NCBI GenBank assembly: GCA_023251805.1
Contig: JAHEYB010000006.1
Location: forward strand, 19,448 to 83,447
DNA from: Bacteroidota bacterium
Lineage (GTDB): Bacteria > Bacteroidota > Bacteroidia > 2-12-FULL-35-15
Length of the DNA stretch: 64,000 nucleotides
Direction of reading: 5' to 3'
A program made the translations under genes and the position numbers. The notes under the pieces are model-generated. The model did no database searches. It saw only the letters and a program-made list of their open reading frames with translations, and was not told where the DNA came from. Of this stretch, positions 35,420 to 44,258 are shown in pieces. Every line of letters begins with the position of its first letter. The stretch's first letter is position 1.

Positions 35420-35492
35420 ACCTATCGGCTCAAATATATTCCCTAAAAATAGAAAAATAGAATTATAAAAAAATTTATTGTGCTGTTTTTCT

Positions 35493-35500
35493 TACCTTTG
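35493..35500 (+). promoter_or_regulatory. -7 box four bases before the DUF423 start
   Basis: TACCTTTG fits TAnnTTTG exactly, ending four bases before ATG 35505; predicts a leaderless or nearly leaderless transcript. Confidence 0.55.
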
Positions 35501-35504
35501 TATT

Positions 35505-35909
35505 ATGCAAAAACGTTTTTTAGTATTCAGTGGATTTTCGGGAGCAATAGGAGTTGCTTTGGGGGCAATGGTTGCACACCTTTTGAAATCGAAATTAGAA
35601 ACCGGATTAATTACAGAAGCAAATCTGCAAGCTTTTGACACCGCAGCAAAATACCAGATATACCATAGCATAGCTCTACTGGCTGTTGCTGTTTGCATCG
35701 ATAAATTCAATGAAAAAATAATTTCAAAAGTAGGCTATTGCTTTATGGCTGGAATTGTACTTTTTTCGGGCTCTTTATACCTTTTAACAACTGCAAACCT
35801 TATCGGATTATCAGATGTACGTTGGCTGGGACCAATTACTCCAATTGGTGGACTGTTCTTCATTGTGGGCTGGATTTTATTAGCCTTTGCAGGAATGAAA
35901 AAAAGATAG
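35505..35909 (+). CDS. DUF423 family small membrane protein
   Basis: A 134-residue inner-membrane protein with about four hydrophobic segments (FSGFSGAIGVALGAMVAHLL, YHSIALLAVAVCI, FMAGIVLFSGSLYLL, GGLFFIVGWILLAFAG). The first segment with its GAxGAHxL-like pattern, the TAxxYQxYHxxALL motif (TAAKYQIYHSIALL) and ITPIGGLFFIxGW are DUF423 (YgdD-like) signatures. Function is unknown. I choose ATG 35505; the tracked start at 35478 lies upstream of the -7 box. Confidence 0.9.
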   Translation: MQKRFLVFSGFSGAIGVALGAMVAHLLKSKLETGLITEANLQAFDTAAKYQIYHSIALLAVAVCIDKFNEKIISKVGYCFMAGIVLFSGSLYLLTTANLIGLSDVRWLGPITPIGGLFFIVGWILLAFAGMKKR

Positions 35910-35939
35910 ATAATTCAAAAAAAAAATTCGGTTTACAGC

Positions 35940-37430
35940 ATGAACAATTATAGCAATTACAAAGGAATGATGCGTAAAATAGCCGACATTCAATATGCTT
36001 CTGCTGTTTTAAATTGGGATCAAGAAACGTTTATGCCTCCCAAAGGTGCTACATTTCGTGCCCAACAACTTTCTACCTTGGCAGGAATTGGTCATGAATT
36101 AGCTACTTCCAAAGAATTAGGCGATTTATTAAATACACTTTCTACTGATGTATCGCTTTCTGAAAAAGAGAAACGCAACATCAAACAATCGCTGAAAAAT
36201 TATAACGACAATAAAAAATACACAACGGAGTTCGTGCAGGAACTTAGTAAAACCATTTCAGAAACCTTTCAGTCCTGGCAAAAAGCGAAAGAAGAAAACA
36301 ATTTTTCTTTGTATGCGCCCAATTTGGAAAAGCTGGTGAAATTGAAACGGGAAGAATGTAAATTATTGGGAACATTTGCACATCCTTACGATGCTTTACT
36401 GAACCAATATGAACCGGGAGCTAAAACGGCTGACTTAGAAATACTATTTGCAGATGTTAGGAGCCAACTAGTGGCTTTTGTTAAAAAAATCGCTGTAAAG
36501 CCACAAAACAAGGATAGTTTTATGTATTTGCAGTACAACAAAACCAAACAATGGGAATTGGGATTAGAACTTTTGAAACAAATGGGTTATGATTTTGAGG
36601 CAGGGCGACAGGATGCATCTTCACATCCATTCACTACCAACTTTAGCTCGCAAGATGTAAGAGTAACTACTCGTATCAATGAAAAAGATTTGAATGAAAT
36701 GATTTGGAGTTGTATTCACGAAGGTGGACATGCTTTGTATGAGCAAGGATTACCGGCTGAGGAATACGGTTTGCCATCGGGAGAATATGTTTCACTGGGT
36801 ATTCATGAATCACAATCGCGCTTATGGGAGAACAATGTTGGTAGAAGTTTAGGGTATTGGAAAAATAATTTCAAGTTATTACAAAACACTTTTTCTGAAA
36901 GTTTAAAAGGGATAAACTTTGAAGATTTTTATAAAGCCATGAACATTGTAAAACCTTCCTTGATTAGAACATCAGCGGATGAACTAACTTATCATTTTCA
37001 TGTATTGATACGTTTTGAAATTGAAAAAGCATTGATAGAAGGAAGCATTGAAGTGAAAGATTTACCCAATTATTGGAACAGTAAATACAAAGAATATTTA
37101 GGCTTGGATGTTCCTAGTGATTCCAAAGGCGTTTTACAGGATATACATTGGAGTCACGGTAGTTTTGGCTATTTCCCAACCTACTCTTTGGGTAGTTTTT
37201 ATGCTGCGCAATTTTTTGCTCAAGCAAAGAAAGAAATAAAAGGACTGGAATCGGAAATCGAAAAAGGAAACACAAAGCCATTATTGGATTGGCTAAGAGA
37301 AAAAGTACACCGTCATGGAAAATTCTATTCCGCTGAAGAGTTGTGCATTGCTATTAGCGGTGAAAAGCTAAATTTTAAGTACTTTATGGATTATGCCGCT
37401 GCCAAATACACAGCGCTGTATAATTTGTAA
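35940..37430 (+). CDS. M32-family metallocarboxypeptidase
   Basis: A 496-residue cytoplasmic zinc carboxypeptidase of the thermostable carboxypeptidase 1 family. The zinc motif HEGGH is at residues 260-264 in WSCIHEGGHALYEQGL, followed by the M32 motif GIHESQSRLWEN that provides the third ligand; DQETFMPPKGATFRA near residue 27 and IRTSADELTYHFHVLIRFE further on are also family marks. It trims basic or other C-terminal residues from peptides. It starts 30 bases after DUF423 and may be cotranscribed with it. Confidence 0.94.
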   Translation: MNNYSNYKGMMRKIADIQYASAVLNWDQETFMPPKGATFRAQQLSTLAGIGHELATSKELGDLLNTLSTDVSLSEKEKRNIKQSLKNYNDNKKYTTEFVQELSKTISETFQSWQKAKEENNFSLYAPNLEKLVKLKREECKLLGTFAHPYDALLNQYEPGAKTADLEILFADVRSQLVAFVKKIAVKPQNKDSFMYLQYNKTKQWELGLELLKQMGYDFEAGRQDASSHPFTTNFSSQDVRVTTRINEKDLNEMIWSCIHEGGHALYEQGLPAEEYGLPSGEYVSLGIHESQSRLWENNVGRSLGYWKNNFKLLQNTFSESLKGINFEDFYKAMNIVKPSLIRTSADELTYHFHVLIRFEIEKALIEGSIEVKDLPNYWNSKYKEYLGLDVPSDSKGVLQDIHWSHGSFGYFPTYSLGSFYAAQFFAQAKKEIKGLESEIEKGNTKPLLDWLREKVHRHGKFYSAEELCIAISGEKLNFKYFMDYAAAKYTALYNL

Positions 37431-37434
37431 TTGG

Positions 37435-37473
37435 TTCATTTGCTAAAATGATTCGGTCATTTTAGCAAATGAA
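37435..37473. terminator. Perfect 17-bp hairpin after the carboxypeptidase
   Basis: TTCATTTGCTAAAATGA pairs perfectly with TCATTTTAGCAAATGAA across TTCGG. It begins four bases after the stop. The expected U-run is weak (TTCCAGATTTTTA), so it may stabilise the 3' end rather than terminate. Confidence 0.55.
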
Positions 37474-37824
37474 TTCCAGATTTTTATGCCCTTAAATTTA
37501 TTCAGGCAGATTCTGTGTTATTTAAAAATTCTAGTGAATAGAATCAGCCAAAATTATTATACACAGAAAAATCTGCGAATCTGCAGCCTAAATACATAGC
37601 ATAGTATAGTTTATCTCCGAATATTTATCAACACTTTTGGTTCGTTTTTTAATTTATATAATCAATATAAATACTTGATTTACAATAATTTAATGTTTAA
37701 AAATAAAATAAATTTTAAAAGTTAAAAACTATATTTTAGTCGAAAAAATCACTGTTCATCCCCTAAGTTTACTACTTTTGTGCTTTCATTTTTATAAAAA
37801 ACCTAAACACTAAAAAATCTAGAA
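37474..37824. other. Gene-free leader region of pckA
   Basis: About 350 AT-rich bases with no credible ORF. A CAGAAAAATCTGCGAATCTGCAG repeat-like motif lies near 37563, and TACTTTTG at 37773-37780 is a good -7 box 45 bases before the pckA ATG. I see no recognisable riboswitch. Confidence 0.5.
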
Positions 37825-39438
37825 ATGAACGAATTTGGAATAAAGGGAAAGAACTCAAGTATTGCAAGTCTTGGTCTTGAGAATGTTTCTGCAGCATATT
37901 GGAATTTGAATGCTGCTGAATTGGTTGAAGAAACCATTGTGCGTGGAGAAGGGATGCTCACCGATACCGGAGCATTGGCTGTAGATACAGGCGAATTCAC
38001 CGGCCGTTCCCCAAAAGATAAATTTATTGTTGAAGATGCTAAAACGAAAGATTCGATTTGGTGGAGCGATGTAAACTTTAAGTTTGATGCTGACAAATTC
38101 GATACACTTTACAATCGTGTTTGTGCGTATTTATCAGGTAAAGAAGTTTATGTGCGCGATTCCTATGCTTGCGCTGACCCTAAGTACCGTTTAAACATTC
38201 GCGTAGTTACCGAATATCCTTGGTCTAACCTTTTCGCAAACAATTTGTTTTTGCGCCCTACAACTGATGAGATTATGAACTTTGAAGCAGAGTGGACAAT
38301 CATATGTGCCCCGGGCTTTAAAGCTAATCCTGCTGTTGATGGAACTCGTCAACACAATTTTACCATTTTAAACATGACCAAAAAGGTTATTTTAATTGGT
38401 GGTTCAGGGTACACTGGAGAAATTAAAAAAGGTATTTTCTCATTGTTGAATTACATCTTACCTCACGAAAAAGGAGTTTTATCAATGCATTGCTCTGCAA
38501 ACATTGGTAAAGATGGCGATACTGCTATTTTCTTCGGATTATCAGGAACAGGAAAAACAACCTTATCTGCTGACCCAAACCGTGGATTGATTGGTGATGA
38601 TGAGCATGGCTGGAGCAACGAAGGTGTATTTAACTTCGAAGGCGGTTGTTATGCAAAATGTGTGGATTTGACAAAAGAGAAAGAACCGGAAATTTTCGGA
38701 GCGGTGAAATTTGGTGCATTACTGGAAAATATCGAATACTACGAAAATACTTCTACTGTTGATTTTGCAAACATTTCTAAAACAGAAAACACACGTGTTG
38801 GTTATCCTATTCATTTTATTCAAAATGCAGTTGAACCATCTGTTGGAAACGTTCCAAAAAATATTTTCTTCTTAACATGCGATGCTTACGGTGTGTTACC
38901 TCCTATTTCTAAGTTAACAACCGGACAAGCCATGTATCACTTCATTTCGGGATACACTGCTAAAGTTGCCGGAACCGAAATGGGAATTACGGAGCCTACA
39001 TTAACATTCTCTGCCTGTTTTGGAAAAGTATTTTTGCCATTACACCCAACAAAATATGCAGAGTTATTGGGTAAAAAATTAAAAGAAAACAAAGTGAATG
39101 TTTGGCTGATAAACACAGGCTGGTCGGGCGGAGCATTTGGTGTTGGAAACCGTATGAAATTATCTTATACGCGTTCAATGATCACTGCTGCTTTAACAGG
39201 AAAGCTGGATAACGTGAAATGTGAAACGATGCCAATTTTCGGATTACAAATGCCAACTGAATGTCCAGATGTTCCTGCAGATATCTTGAATCCTCGTAAA
39301 ACTTGGGCAGACAAAGATGCTTATGATGCAACAGCAAATAAATTAGCTGCGTCATTCACAAAAAACTTTGAGCAATATGCAAATGCTGCTAATGATGAAA
39401 TCTTAGCTGCTGCTCCTAAAGTTGCTGTGAATGCTTAG
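37825..39438 (+). CDS. pckA: Phosphoenolpyruvate carboxykinase (ATP)
   Basis: Interconverts oxaloacetate plus ATP with phosphoenolpyruvate, the entry step of gluconeogenesis. Typical 537 residues. The kinase-1a P-loop GLSGTGKTTLS begins at residue 238 and is followed by the metal/adenine motif LIGDDEHGWSNEGVFNFEGGCYAK. The substrate Arg lies in TGRSPKDKF (residues 59-66). MHCSANIG and NTGWSGGAFGVGNRMKL are conserved. It has its own promoter and terminator, so is monocistronic. Confidence 0.98.
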   Translation: MNEFGIKGKNSSIASLGLENVSAAYWNLNAAELVEETIVRGEGMLTDTGALAVDTGEFTGRSPKDKFIVEDAKTKDSIWWSDVNFKFDADKFDTLYNRVCAYLSGKEVYVRDSYACADPKYRLNIRVVTEYPWSNLFANNLFLRPTTDEIMNFEAEWTIICAPGFKANPAVDGTRQHNFTILNMTKKVILIGGSGYTGEIKKGIFSLLNYILPHEKGVLSMHCSANIGKDGDTAIFFGLSGTGKTTLSADPNRGLIGDDEHGWSNEGVFNFEGGCYAKCVDLTKEKEPEIFGAVKFGALLENIEYYENTSTVDFANISKTENTRVGYPIHFIQNAVEPSVGNVPKNIFFLTCDAYGVLPPISKLTTGQAMYHFISGYTAKVAGTEMGITEPTLTFSACFGKVFLPLHPTKYAELLGKKLKENKVNVWLINTGWSGGAFGVGNRMKLSYTRSMITAALTGKLDNVKCETMPIFGLQMPTECPDVPADILNPRKTWADKDAYDATANKLAASFTKNFEQYANAANDEILAAAPKVAVNA

Positions 39439-39472
39439 AAATTAGACTACTCTAATTAAATTATTTTATAAT

Positions 39473-39503
39473 CAGCCTTTCCAAATCGGAAGGGCTGTTT
39501 TAT
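39473..39503 (+). terminator. pckA intrinsic terminator
   Basis: CAGCCTTTCC, loop AAATC, GGAAGGGCTG (one G-T pair), then TTTTA. Lies 35 bases after the stop. Confidence 0.85.
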
Positions 39504-39535
39504 TTCCCTATTGTTCAATCGAAGACGTTTCTATT

Positions 39536-39702
39536 CCCTCTTTTCCCGTAGGGACTCCCTCGGAGGAAAAGAGGGCTAGGTCCGAAGGACTCCTTCGGAG
39601 GAGATTGATGAGAATCATCATCCAACGCAATAACACAATTCTATACTCCCAACTAATTCGATAGCACAATCCATTCCCCCTTTGGAAAAGGGGGCTAGGG
39701 GG
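39536..39702. repeat. Three adjacent palindromic repeats
   Basis: CCCTCTTTTCC/GGAAAAGAGGG (39536-39546, 39565-39575), TCCGAAGGACTCCTTCGGA (39581-39599), and CCCCCTTTGGAAAAGGGGG (39676-39694) followed by CTAGGGGGA. They make up most of the pckA-rsmE gap; no gene is visible. Confidence 0.75.
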
Positions 39703-39734
39703 ATTTCCACGTATGATTGTTACGGAGATTTATT

Positions 39735-39742
39735 TACATTTG
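39735..39742 (+). promoter_or_regulatory. -7 box for rsmE
   Basis: TACATTTG fits TAnnTTTG and stands 16 bases before ATG 39759; the tracked start (39717) would place it inside the ORF, one reason to prefer 39759. Confidence 0.5.
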
Positions 39743-39758
39743 CACAACCAAAACCATT

Positions 39759-40466
39759 ATGCACCTATTCTACACACCCGACATCAATTCCCACACATAC
39801 ACCCTTAACGAAGAGGAAAGTAAACATTGTGTCCGTGTGTTGCGCTTAAACGAAGGCGATAAAATTCAATTGATTGATGGCAATGGTGGTTTTTACGATG
39901 GGGAAATCATTGATAATAATCCCAAACGTTGCTCCGTAAAAATCATTGATACAAAAAAAGAAGTAGGAAAACGCAACTGGCATTTGCACATTGCCATTGC
40001 TCCAACCAAAAACATGGATCGCCTCGAATGGTTCGTAGAAAAAGCTACTGAAATGGGCATTGATGAAATATCATTGATTGATTGCAAAAACTCCGAACGA
40101 AGCATTGTAAAGACTGAACGCATTCAAAAAGTAGCTATTTCGGCCATAAAACAAAGTTTAAAAGCTTATCTTCCTAAAATCAATGATGTAGTTGACCTAA
40201 AAAAGTTCATCGCAACAACGAAGGATTTTAAAGGTGAGAAGTTTATTGCGCATTGTCAGTCGGCCGGATTGTCTCATATCAAATCTCAATATATTCCAAA
40301 ACAAAATGCATTGATCCTTATTGGGCCGGAAGGTGATTTTACTATTGAAGAAGTAAAATTGGCTTTGGATAATGGTTTTAAAGAAGTTGGTTTGGGTGAA
40401 AGTCGCTTACGCACCGAGACAGCTGCCTTGTACGCGTGTGCTGCGTTGAATGTGGCGAATGAATGA
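39759..40466 (+). CDS. rsmE: 16S rRNA (uracil1498-N3)-methyltransferase
   Basis: A 235-residue SPOUT-fold enzyme that methylates U1498 in the decoding site. The N-terminal PUA-like part has HLFYTPDI, then LNEEESKHCVRVLRLNEGDKIQLIDGNGGFY. The knot domain has MDRLEWFVEKATEMGIDEISLIDCKNSERS, ISAIKQSLKAYLP and the SAM-binding LIGPEGDFTIEEVKLALDNGFKEVGLGESRLRTETAALYA. All expected for RsmE. The start at ATG 39759 aligns with the family's usual N-terminus. Confidence 0.95.
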   Translation: MHLFYTPDINSHTYTLNEEESKHCVRVLRLNEGDKIQLIDGNGGFYDGEIIDNNPKRCSVKIIDTKKEVGKRNWHLHIAIAPTKNMDRLEWFVEKATEMGIDEISLIDCKNSERSIVKTERIQKVAISAIKQSLKAYLPKINDVVDLKKFIATTKDFKGEKFIAHCQSAGLSHIKSQYIPKQNALILIGPEGDFTIEEVKLALDNGFKEVGLGESRLRTETAALYACAALNVANE

Positions 40467-40490
40467 TTACGCTCAAAAGTCCTTTGTGTC

Positions 40491-40581
40491 GTCATGCTGA
40501 GCGGAGTCGAAGCATACATTATTGTTAACGATGCGCAACATTTTTTCAACTAACTACCCTTCGACTCCGCTCAGGGTGACG
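40491..40581. repeat. Inverted pair of CCTGAGCGGAGTCGAAGG units
   Basis: GTCATGCTGAGCGGAGTCGA (from 40491) faces CCCTTCGACTCCGCTCAGGG (from 40557) in the gap between convergent rsmE and the TrmH-family gene, so the transcript can form a long stem with an approximately 40-base loop. Confidence 0.8.
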
Positions 40582-40613
40582 CACCCAGCTATATTTCCAA
40601 ATTTTCAAATTCC

Positions 40614-41381
40614 CTACCTTCTCCGAAACTCCGAACAAATAATAGAAGTCGCTATTGCCGCATTTAATGATTCTGCCTGTCCTTCATTAGTTTTATAATG
40701 TGAAAAAGAAGGAATGCTGATTTTATCAGTAATTAACTTTTGAACGTCTTCTGAAATCCCTCTCGACTCATTCCCAATAACAATAAGCCCTTCAGAAGAT
40801 AATTTTTCATTGTAAATATTTTTGCCTTCCAACAAAGCACCATAAATTCGTTGTTGGTTATTAGTTATTTGTTGTTGGACAAAAGAAGTTAAATCACAAT
40901 AATGTATTTTAATCCTTGCAATAGAACCCATTGTAGCCTGTACCACTTTTGAATTAAACGCATCCGCTGTTTCGGAGCTACACACAATATTTTCAATTCC
41001 AAACCAATCTGCAATACGAATAATTGTTCCTAAATTTCCCGGATCTTTAATATCGTCCAACACCAATGTGAGCTTTCCTTTCAAGTCATCCGAATTTAAT
41101 TTATACTTGGGAATTTCACATACAGCTAACACTTCATTTGCTTTTGTTAAAGAAGAAATTCGTTCCAGTTCATTTTCTTTGATCTCAAATCGCTCTATAG
41201 TAGCTGGAATAGCATTGTTTCTTAAAAATTCAGATGTTGCATACACTTGCTTTACAACAATGTCGGAATTCAATAATTCAGGCACAATTTTAGCTCCTTC
41301 CGCAATGAACAATTGATGTTCATCACGGTATTTTTTTTGTTTCAGGGAATTAATGAAACTGATTTGACTTTTTGAAAGCAT
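40614..41381 (-). CDS. TrmH/SpoU-family RNA 2'-O-methyltransferase
   Basis: A 255-residue SPOUT methylase for a ribose 2'-OH in rRNA or tRNA. The three SpoU motifs are present: LVLDDIKDPGNLGTIIRIADWFG (around residue 105-127), LIVIGNESRGI (around 195), and ISIPSFSHYKTNEGQAESLNAAIATSI (around 220-246) with the catalytic Asn/Ser-rich loop. The N-terminal 85 residues form the L30e-like substrate-binding domain (KKYRDEHQLFIAEGAKIVPELL). This resembles the RlmB/TrmH subgroup in general form; the target base is not determinable. Divergent from tamL. Confidence 0.92.
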   Translation of the reverse strand: MLSKSQISFINSLKQKKYRDEHQLFIAEGAKIVPELLNSDIVVKQVYATSEFLRNNAIPATIERFEIKENELERISSLTKANEVLAVCEIPKYKLNSDDLKGKLTLVLDDIKDPGNLGTIIRIADWFGIENIVCSSETADAFNSKVVQATMGSIARIKIHYCDLTSFVQQQITNNQQRIYGALLEGKNIYNEKLSSEGLIVIGNESRGISEDVQKLITDKISIPSFSHYKTNEGQAESLNAAIATSIICSEFRRR

Positions 41382-41403
41382 AGCTTTTTATTTAAAATAA
41401 TTA

Positions 41404-41478
41404 AAACACATAGTGCTATTGCTAAGCTATGCAAAGCTTTAGCTTCTTATTTTTCTATGATTCTATGTGTTAAAAAAA
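41404..41478. repeat. ACACATAG inverted repeat block
   Basis: TTAAAACACATAG (from about 41400) faces CTATGTGTTAAAA (41464-41477). Inside is CAAAGCTTTAGCTTCTTA, the reverse complement of a motif in the gap near 29510. It separates two divergent genes. Confidence 0.65.
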
Positions 41479-41547
41479 TACCACCACTATTGTAAGCACA
41501 AATGTAGTAATTTAGTAGCCTTAGTACTCTACAATTTTTAATCGAGC

Positions 41548-44052
41548 GTGACCGGAAGACGTATTTATAATAAATGGATCATCATTGGGTTAATCCCTTT
41601 GCTAATCATTGCCTGCCGCCCTGCTCGCAAGCTTCAGAAAGGTGAATTTCTGCTCCAAAAAAATCACATTATCGATAAAGATACAAAAGTTGATATAGGA
41701 GAAATTGAAGGTTATATCAAACAAAAACCAAATCGTAAAATTTTATTAATATTTCGTTTTCACCTTTGGTTGCACAATTTAGCGAACGAAGAAAAAGCTA
41801 AACGAAAAAGAATTTTATTCGATAAAAAAATTGAAAACCGCAACAACAGGAGAATAGGAAAAGGAAAAAAGCCGAAAACAAATGATAGACAATTATTTGG
41901 TGAATGGCTTTTGAATGTAAGTGAGCCACCCGTTATTTACGATTCTCTTCTTGCAAAAAAATCAGCCAAACAAATAAAATTATTTTTGAATAACAAAGGT
42001 TATTTCATCAGTTCGGTAAGCGACTCTGTTGTTTATCGCAGGAGAAAGCGTGCAAGTGTTTATTATACCATCACAGCACAAAAACCTTATCTTATTAATC
42101 ATGTTGAATACAAAATTCCGGACGAACTTTTAAGTTATTACATCACTTCGGATACCAACAATTGCCTTATTAAACCGGGTAAAAACTATGATGTGGATGT
42201 GATGCAACAAGAGCGCGAACGAATTGCTTCCGAACTTAGTAATAATGGATATTATTTATTTACCAAAGATTATATTTACTATGAAGTAGATACAACCTTA
42301 GCAGATAACAAAATTAATGTTACTCTAGGAGTGAAAAATTTCGCCTACAAATATTCCGATTACTCCGATTCTATTGTTGAACGTCCACATCAACGATTTT
42401 ACATCAAGAACATTTACATCCAGCCCGACTTTGTTTCAAAAAAAATGGACTATGTAAAAAAAGATACCATACGCATAGAATCGGGAACAGGAAAGGAAAT
42501 TCAAGACACAGTAAAAGGCAAAGAAGTGGATTATTATATTCTTCATACCGAAGAATTAAAATATAAAACAAAAGTTTTACTCAACTGTGTTTTTATTCGT
42601 AAAGGAGAATTGTACCAATTGCAAAACGTAGATGATACCTACAAACGTATATCAGAATTAAAATCATTCAAAACGATTAACATCTTTTTTAACAGGGCAG
42701 GTGGCGATTATCTCGACTGTTTTATTCAATTAAGCCCTATTGCCAAACAATCCTTTACAATTGAATCGGAAGGAACAAATACCGGAAACGGGAATTTGGG
42801 AATTTCAGGAAGTATTGTTTATCAAAACAGAAATTTGTTGAAGGGAGCCGAAGTGCTAGAACTACGCTTAAAAGGCGGCATTGAAGCGCAACACACAGAA
42901 AATAGTAATTCGGCAAATTTAAACCCTGCCTCACAATTTAACACGGTGGAAATTGGACCTGAAATGAATATTTATATTCCTCGCTTTTTGATTCCTTTTA
43001 AAGTGCATGCTTCCAAACGTTCAAATCCCAAAACGATTTTTACCAGCTCTTTCAACTTCCAGCAACGCCCTGATTATACACGCTACATTACCAACCTGTC
43101 ATTTTCTTATACATGGAAAGAAACGGCTAAAAAAAGACATACCATTAGTCCTTTTGTGATAAACTTTGTTAAAGTGGCTTTGCGAGGCAACTTTCTTGAT
43201 AACACCAACGATTTGTATTTAATAAATAGTTTCACCGACCACTTGGCAACAAGCACCAGATATACATTTACTTATAATGAACAAAATATAAAAAAGGAAG
43301 AAAATTTTTCATATTTCCGTGTCAACGGAGAATCATCCGGAAATATATTGCGTGGAATTTACAACATCGGAAATTCTATAAATCCAAATACATTTGTAAA
43401 AGATGACCAGGGAAGATACACTGTATTTGATGTTGCCTACTCGCAATACCTTCGCATTGATGGAGATTATAGATATTATTTTAATTCCAATGAAATAAAC
43501 AAAGTGGTTTTTAGAATTGCTGCCGGTATCGGAAAACCTTTAGCAAATTTTACAGCATTGCCCTTTGAACGCAGCTTTTTTAGCGGTGGAGCAAACGGAA
43601 TTCGTGCTTGGCAATCCAGAACATTAGGTCCGGGTTCCTACGATGATGGGGAGGAAATTTCATTTGGACAAATAGGAGACGGACAAATAGAGGCGAATAT
43701 CGAATATCGTTTTAAGATGTTTAAAATGCTGAAAGGAGCCATATTTGTGGATGCAGGTAATACATGGCTGCAGAAAAAAGACATTAGCCGACCCGGAGGA
43801 GATTTTCAGTTCGACAGATTTTCTAAGGAAATAGCTATTGGCTCGGGAGTGGGATTGCGTGCCGACTTCAGCTTTTTTATTATCCGATTTGATATTGGTT
43901 TAAAAGTGCGAGACCCAAAATTTTCTGAAGATAAAAGATGGGTGATCGAGAATTTGTTTGATGCTGAATGGAAAAGAGTTTACCGCACCAACAATAGCAA
44001 TCGTAAATATGATTTTTTTACCTTCAATTTAGGAATTGGATATCCGTTCTAG
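41548..44052 (+). CDS. tamL: Omp85-family lipoprotein (TamL)
   Basis: An 834-residue outer-membrane protein of the BamA/TamA superfamily with a lipoprotein signal (IIIGLIPLLIIAC, Cys23), the Bacteroidota TamL type. The start is GTG, since no ATG lies between it and the lipobox. POTRA-like segments precede residue 400 (IKLFLNNKGYFISSVSDSVV; QQERERIASELSNNGYYLF), and the 16-strand barrel has SFFSGGANGIRAWQSRTLGPGSY, containing the RxWxxRTLGPG version of the VRGF/Y loop signature, and ends LGIGYPF. It should help assemble outer-membrane proteins with TamB, which is not in the window. Follows a divergent TrmH gene. Confidence 0.9.
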   Translation: MTGRRIYNKWIIIGLIPLLIIACRPARKLQKGEFLLQKNHIIDKDTKVDIGEIEGYIKQKPNRKILLIFRFHLWLHNLANEEKAKRKRILFDKKIENRNNRRIGKGKKPKTNDRQLFGEWLLNVSEPPVIYDSLLAKKSAKQIKLFLNNKGYFISSVSDSVVYRRRKRASVYYTITAQKPYLINHVEYKIPDELLSYYITSDTNNCLIKPGKNYDVDVMQQERERIASELSNNGYYLFTKDYIYYEVDTTLADNKINVTLGVKNFAYKYSDYSDSIVERPHQRFYIKNIYIQPDFVSKKMDYVKKDTIRIESGTGKEIQDTVKGKEVDYYILHTEELKYKTKVLLNCVFIRKGELYQLQNVDDTYKRISELKSFKTINIFFNRAGGDYLDCFIQLSPIAKQSFTIESEGTNTGNGNLGISGSIVYQNRNLLKGAEVLELRLKGGIEAQHTENSNSANLNPASQFNTVEIGPEMNIYIPRFLIPFKVHASKRSNPKTIFTSSFNFQQRPDYTRYITNLSFSYTWKETAKKRHTISPFVINFVKVALRGNFLDNTNDLYLINSFTDHLATSTRYTFTYNEQNIKKEENFSYFRVNGESSGNILRGIYNIGNSINPNTFVKDDQGRYTVFDVAYSQYLRIDGDYRYYFNSNEINKVVFRIAAGIGKPLANFTALPFERSFFSGGANGIRAWQSRTLGPGSYDDGEEISFGQIGDGQIEANIEYRFKMFKMLKGAIFVDAGNTWLQKKDISRPGGDFQFDRFSKEIAIGSGVGLRADFSFFIIRFDIGLKVRDPKFSEDKRWVIENLFDAEWKRVYRTNNSNRKYDFFTFNLGIGYPF

Positions 44053-44114
44053 TCTGGTTGTTGGTGGTTAGTAGATGGTTGTTGGATATGCCTGTCATTT
44101 CGAGCGGAGTCGAG
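44050..44114. repeat. GGTTGTTGG-type and CGAGCGGAGTCGAG repeats
   Basis: Direct GGTTGTTGG units (44056-44086) then GTCATTTCGAGCGGAGTCGA (44094-44113), a member of the dispersed CGGAGTCGAAGG family. Related TTGGTAG units lie at 63437. Confidence 0.6.
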
Positions 44115-44150
44115 AAAAGGGTATCGTAAAATCAACTATACTCATCGCTA

Positions 44151-44179
44151 TTGAACTATTGAACTTTTTACTATATTTG
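44151..44179 (+). promoter_or_regulatory. Promoter of the aldolase-accD unit
   Basis: TTG at 44151-44153 and TATATTTG at 44172-44179 with an 18-base spacer; the ATG is 79 bases downstream after an AACTTTTTGACTTTT-type run (44218-44254). Confidence 0.6.
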
Positions 44180-44258
44180 CCTTCCTAAAAAATCAGTTAT
44201 TTGTTAAGGGGAATCTAAACTTTTTGACTTTTAACTTTTTAACTTTTAACTTAAAAAG

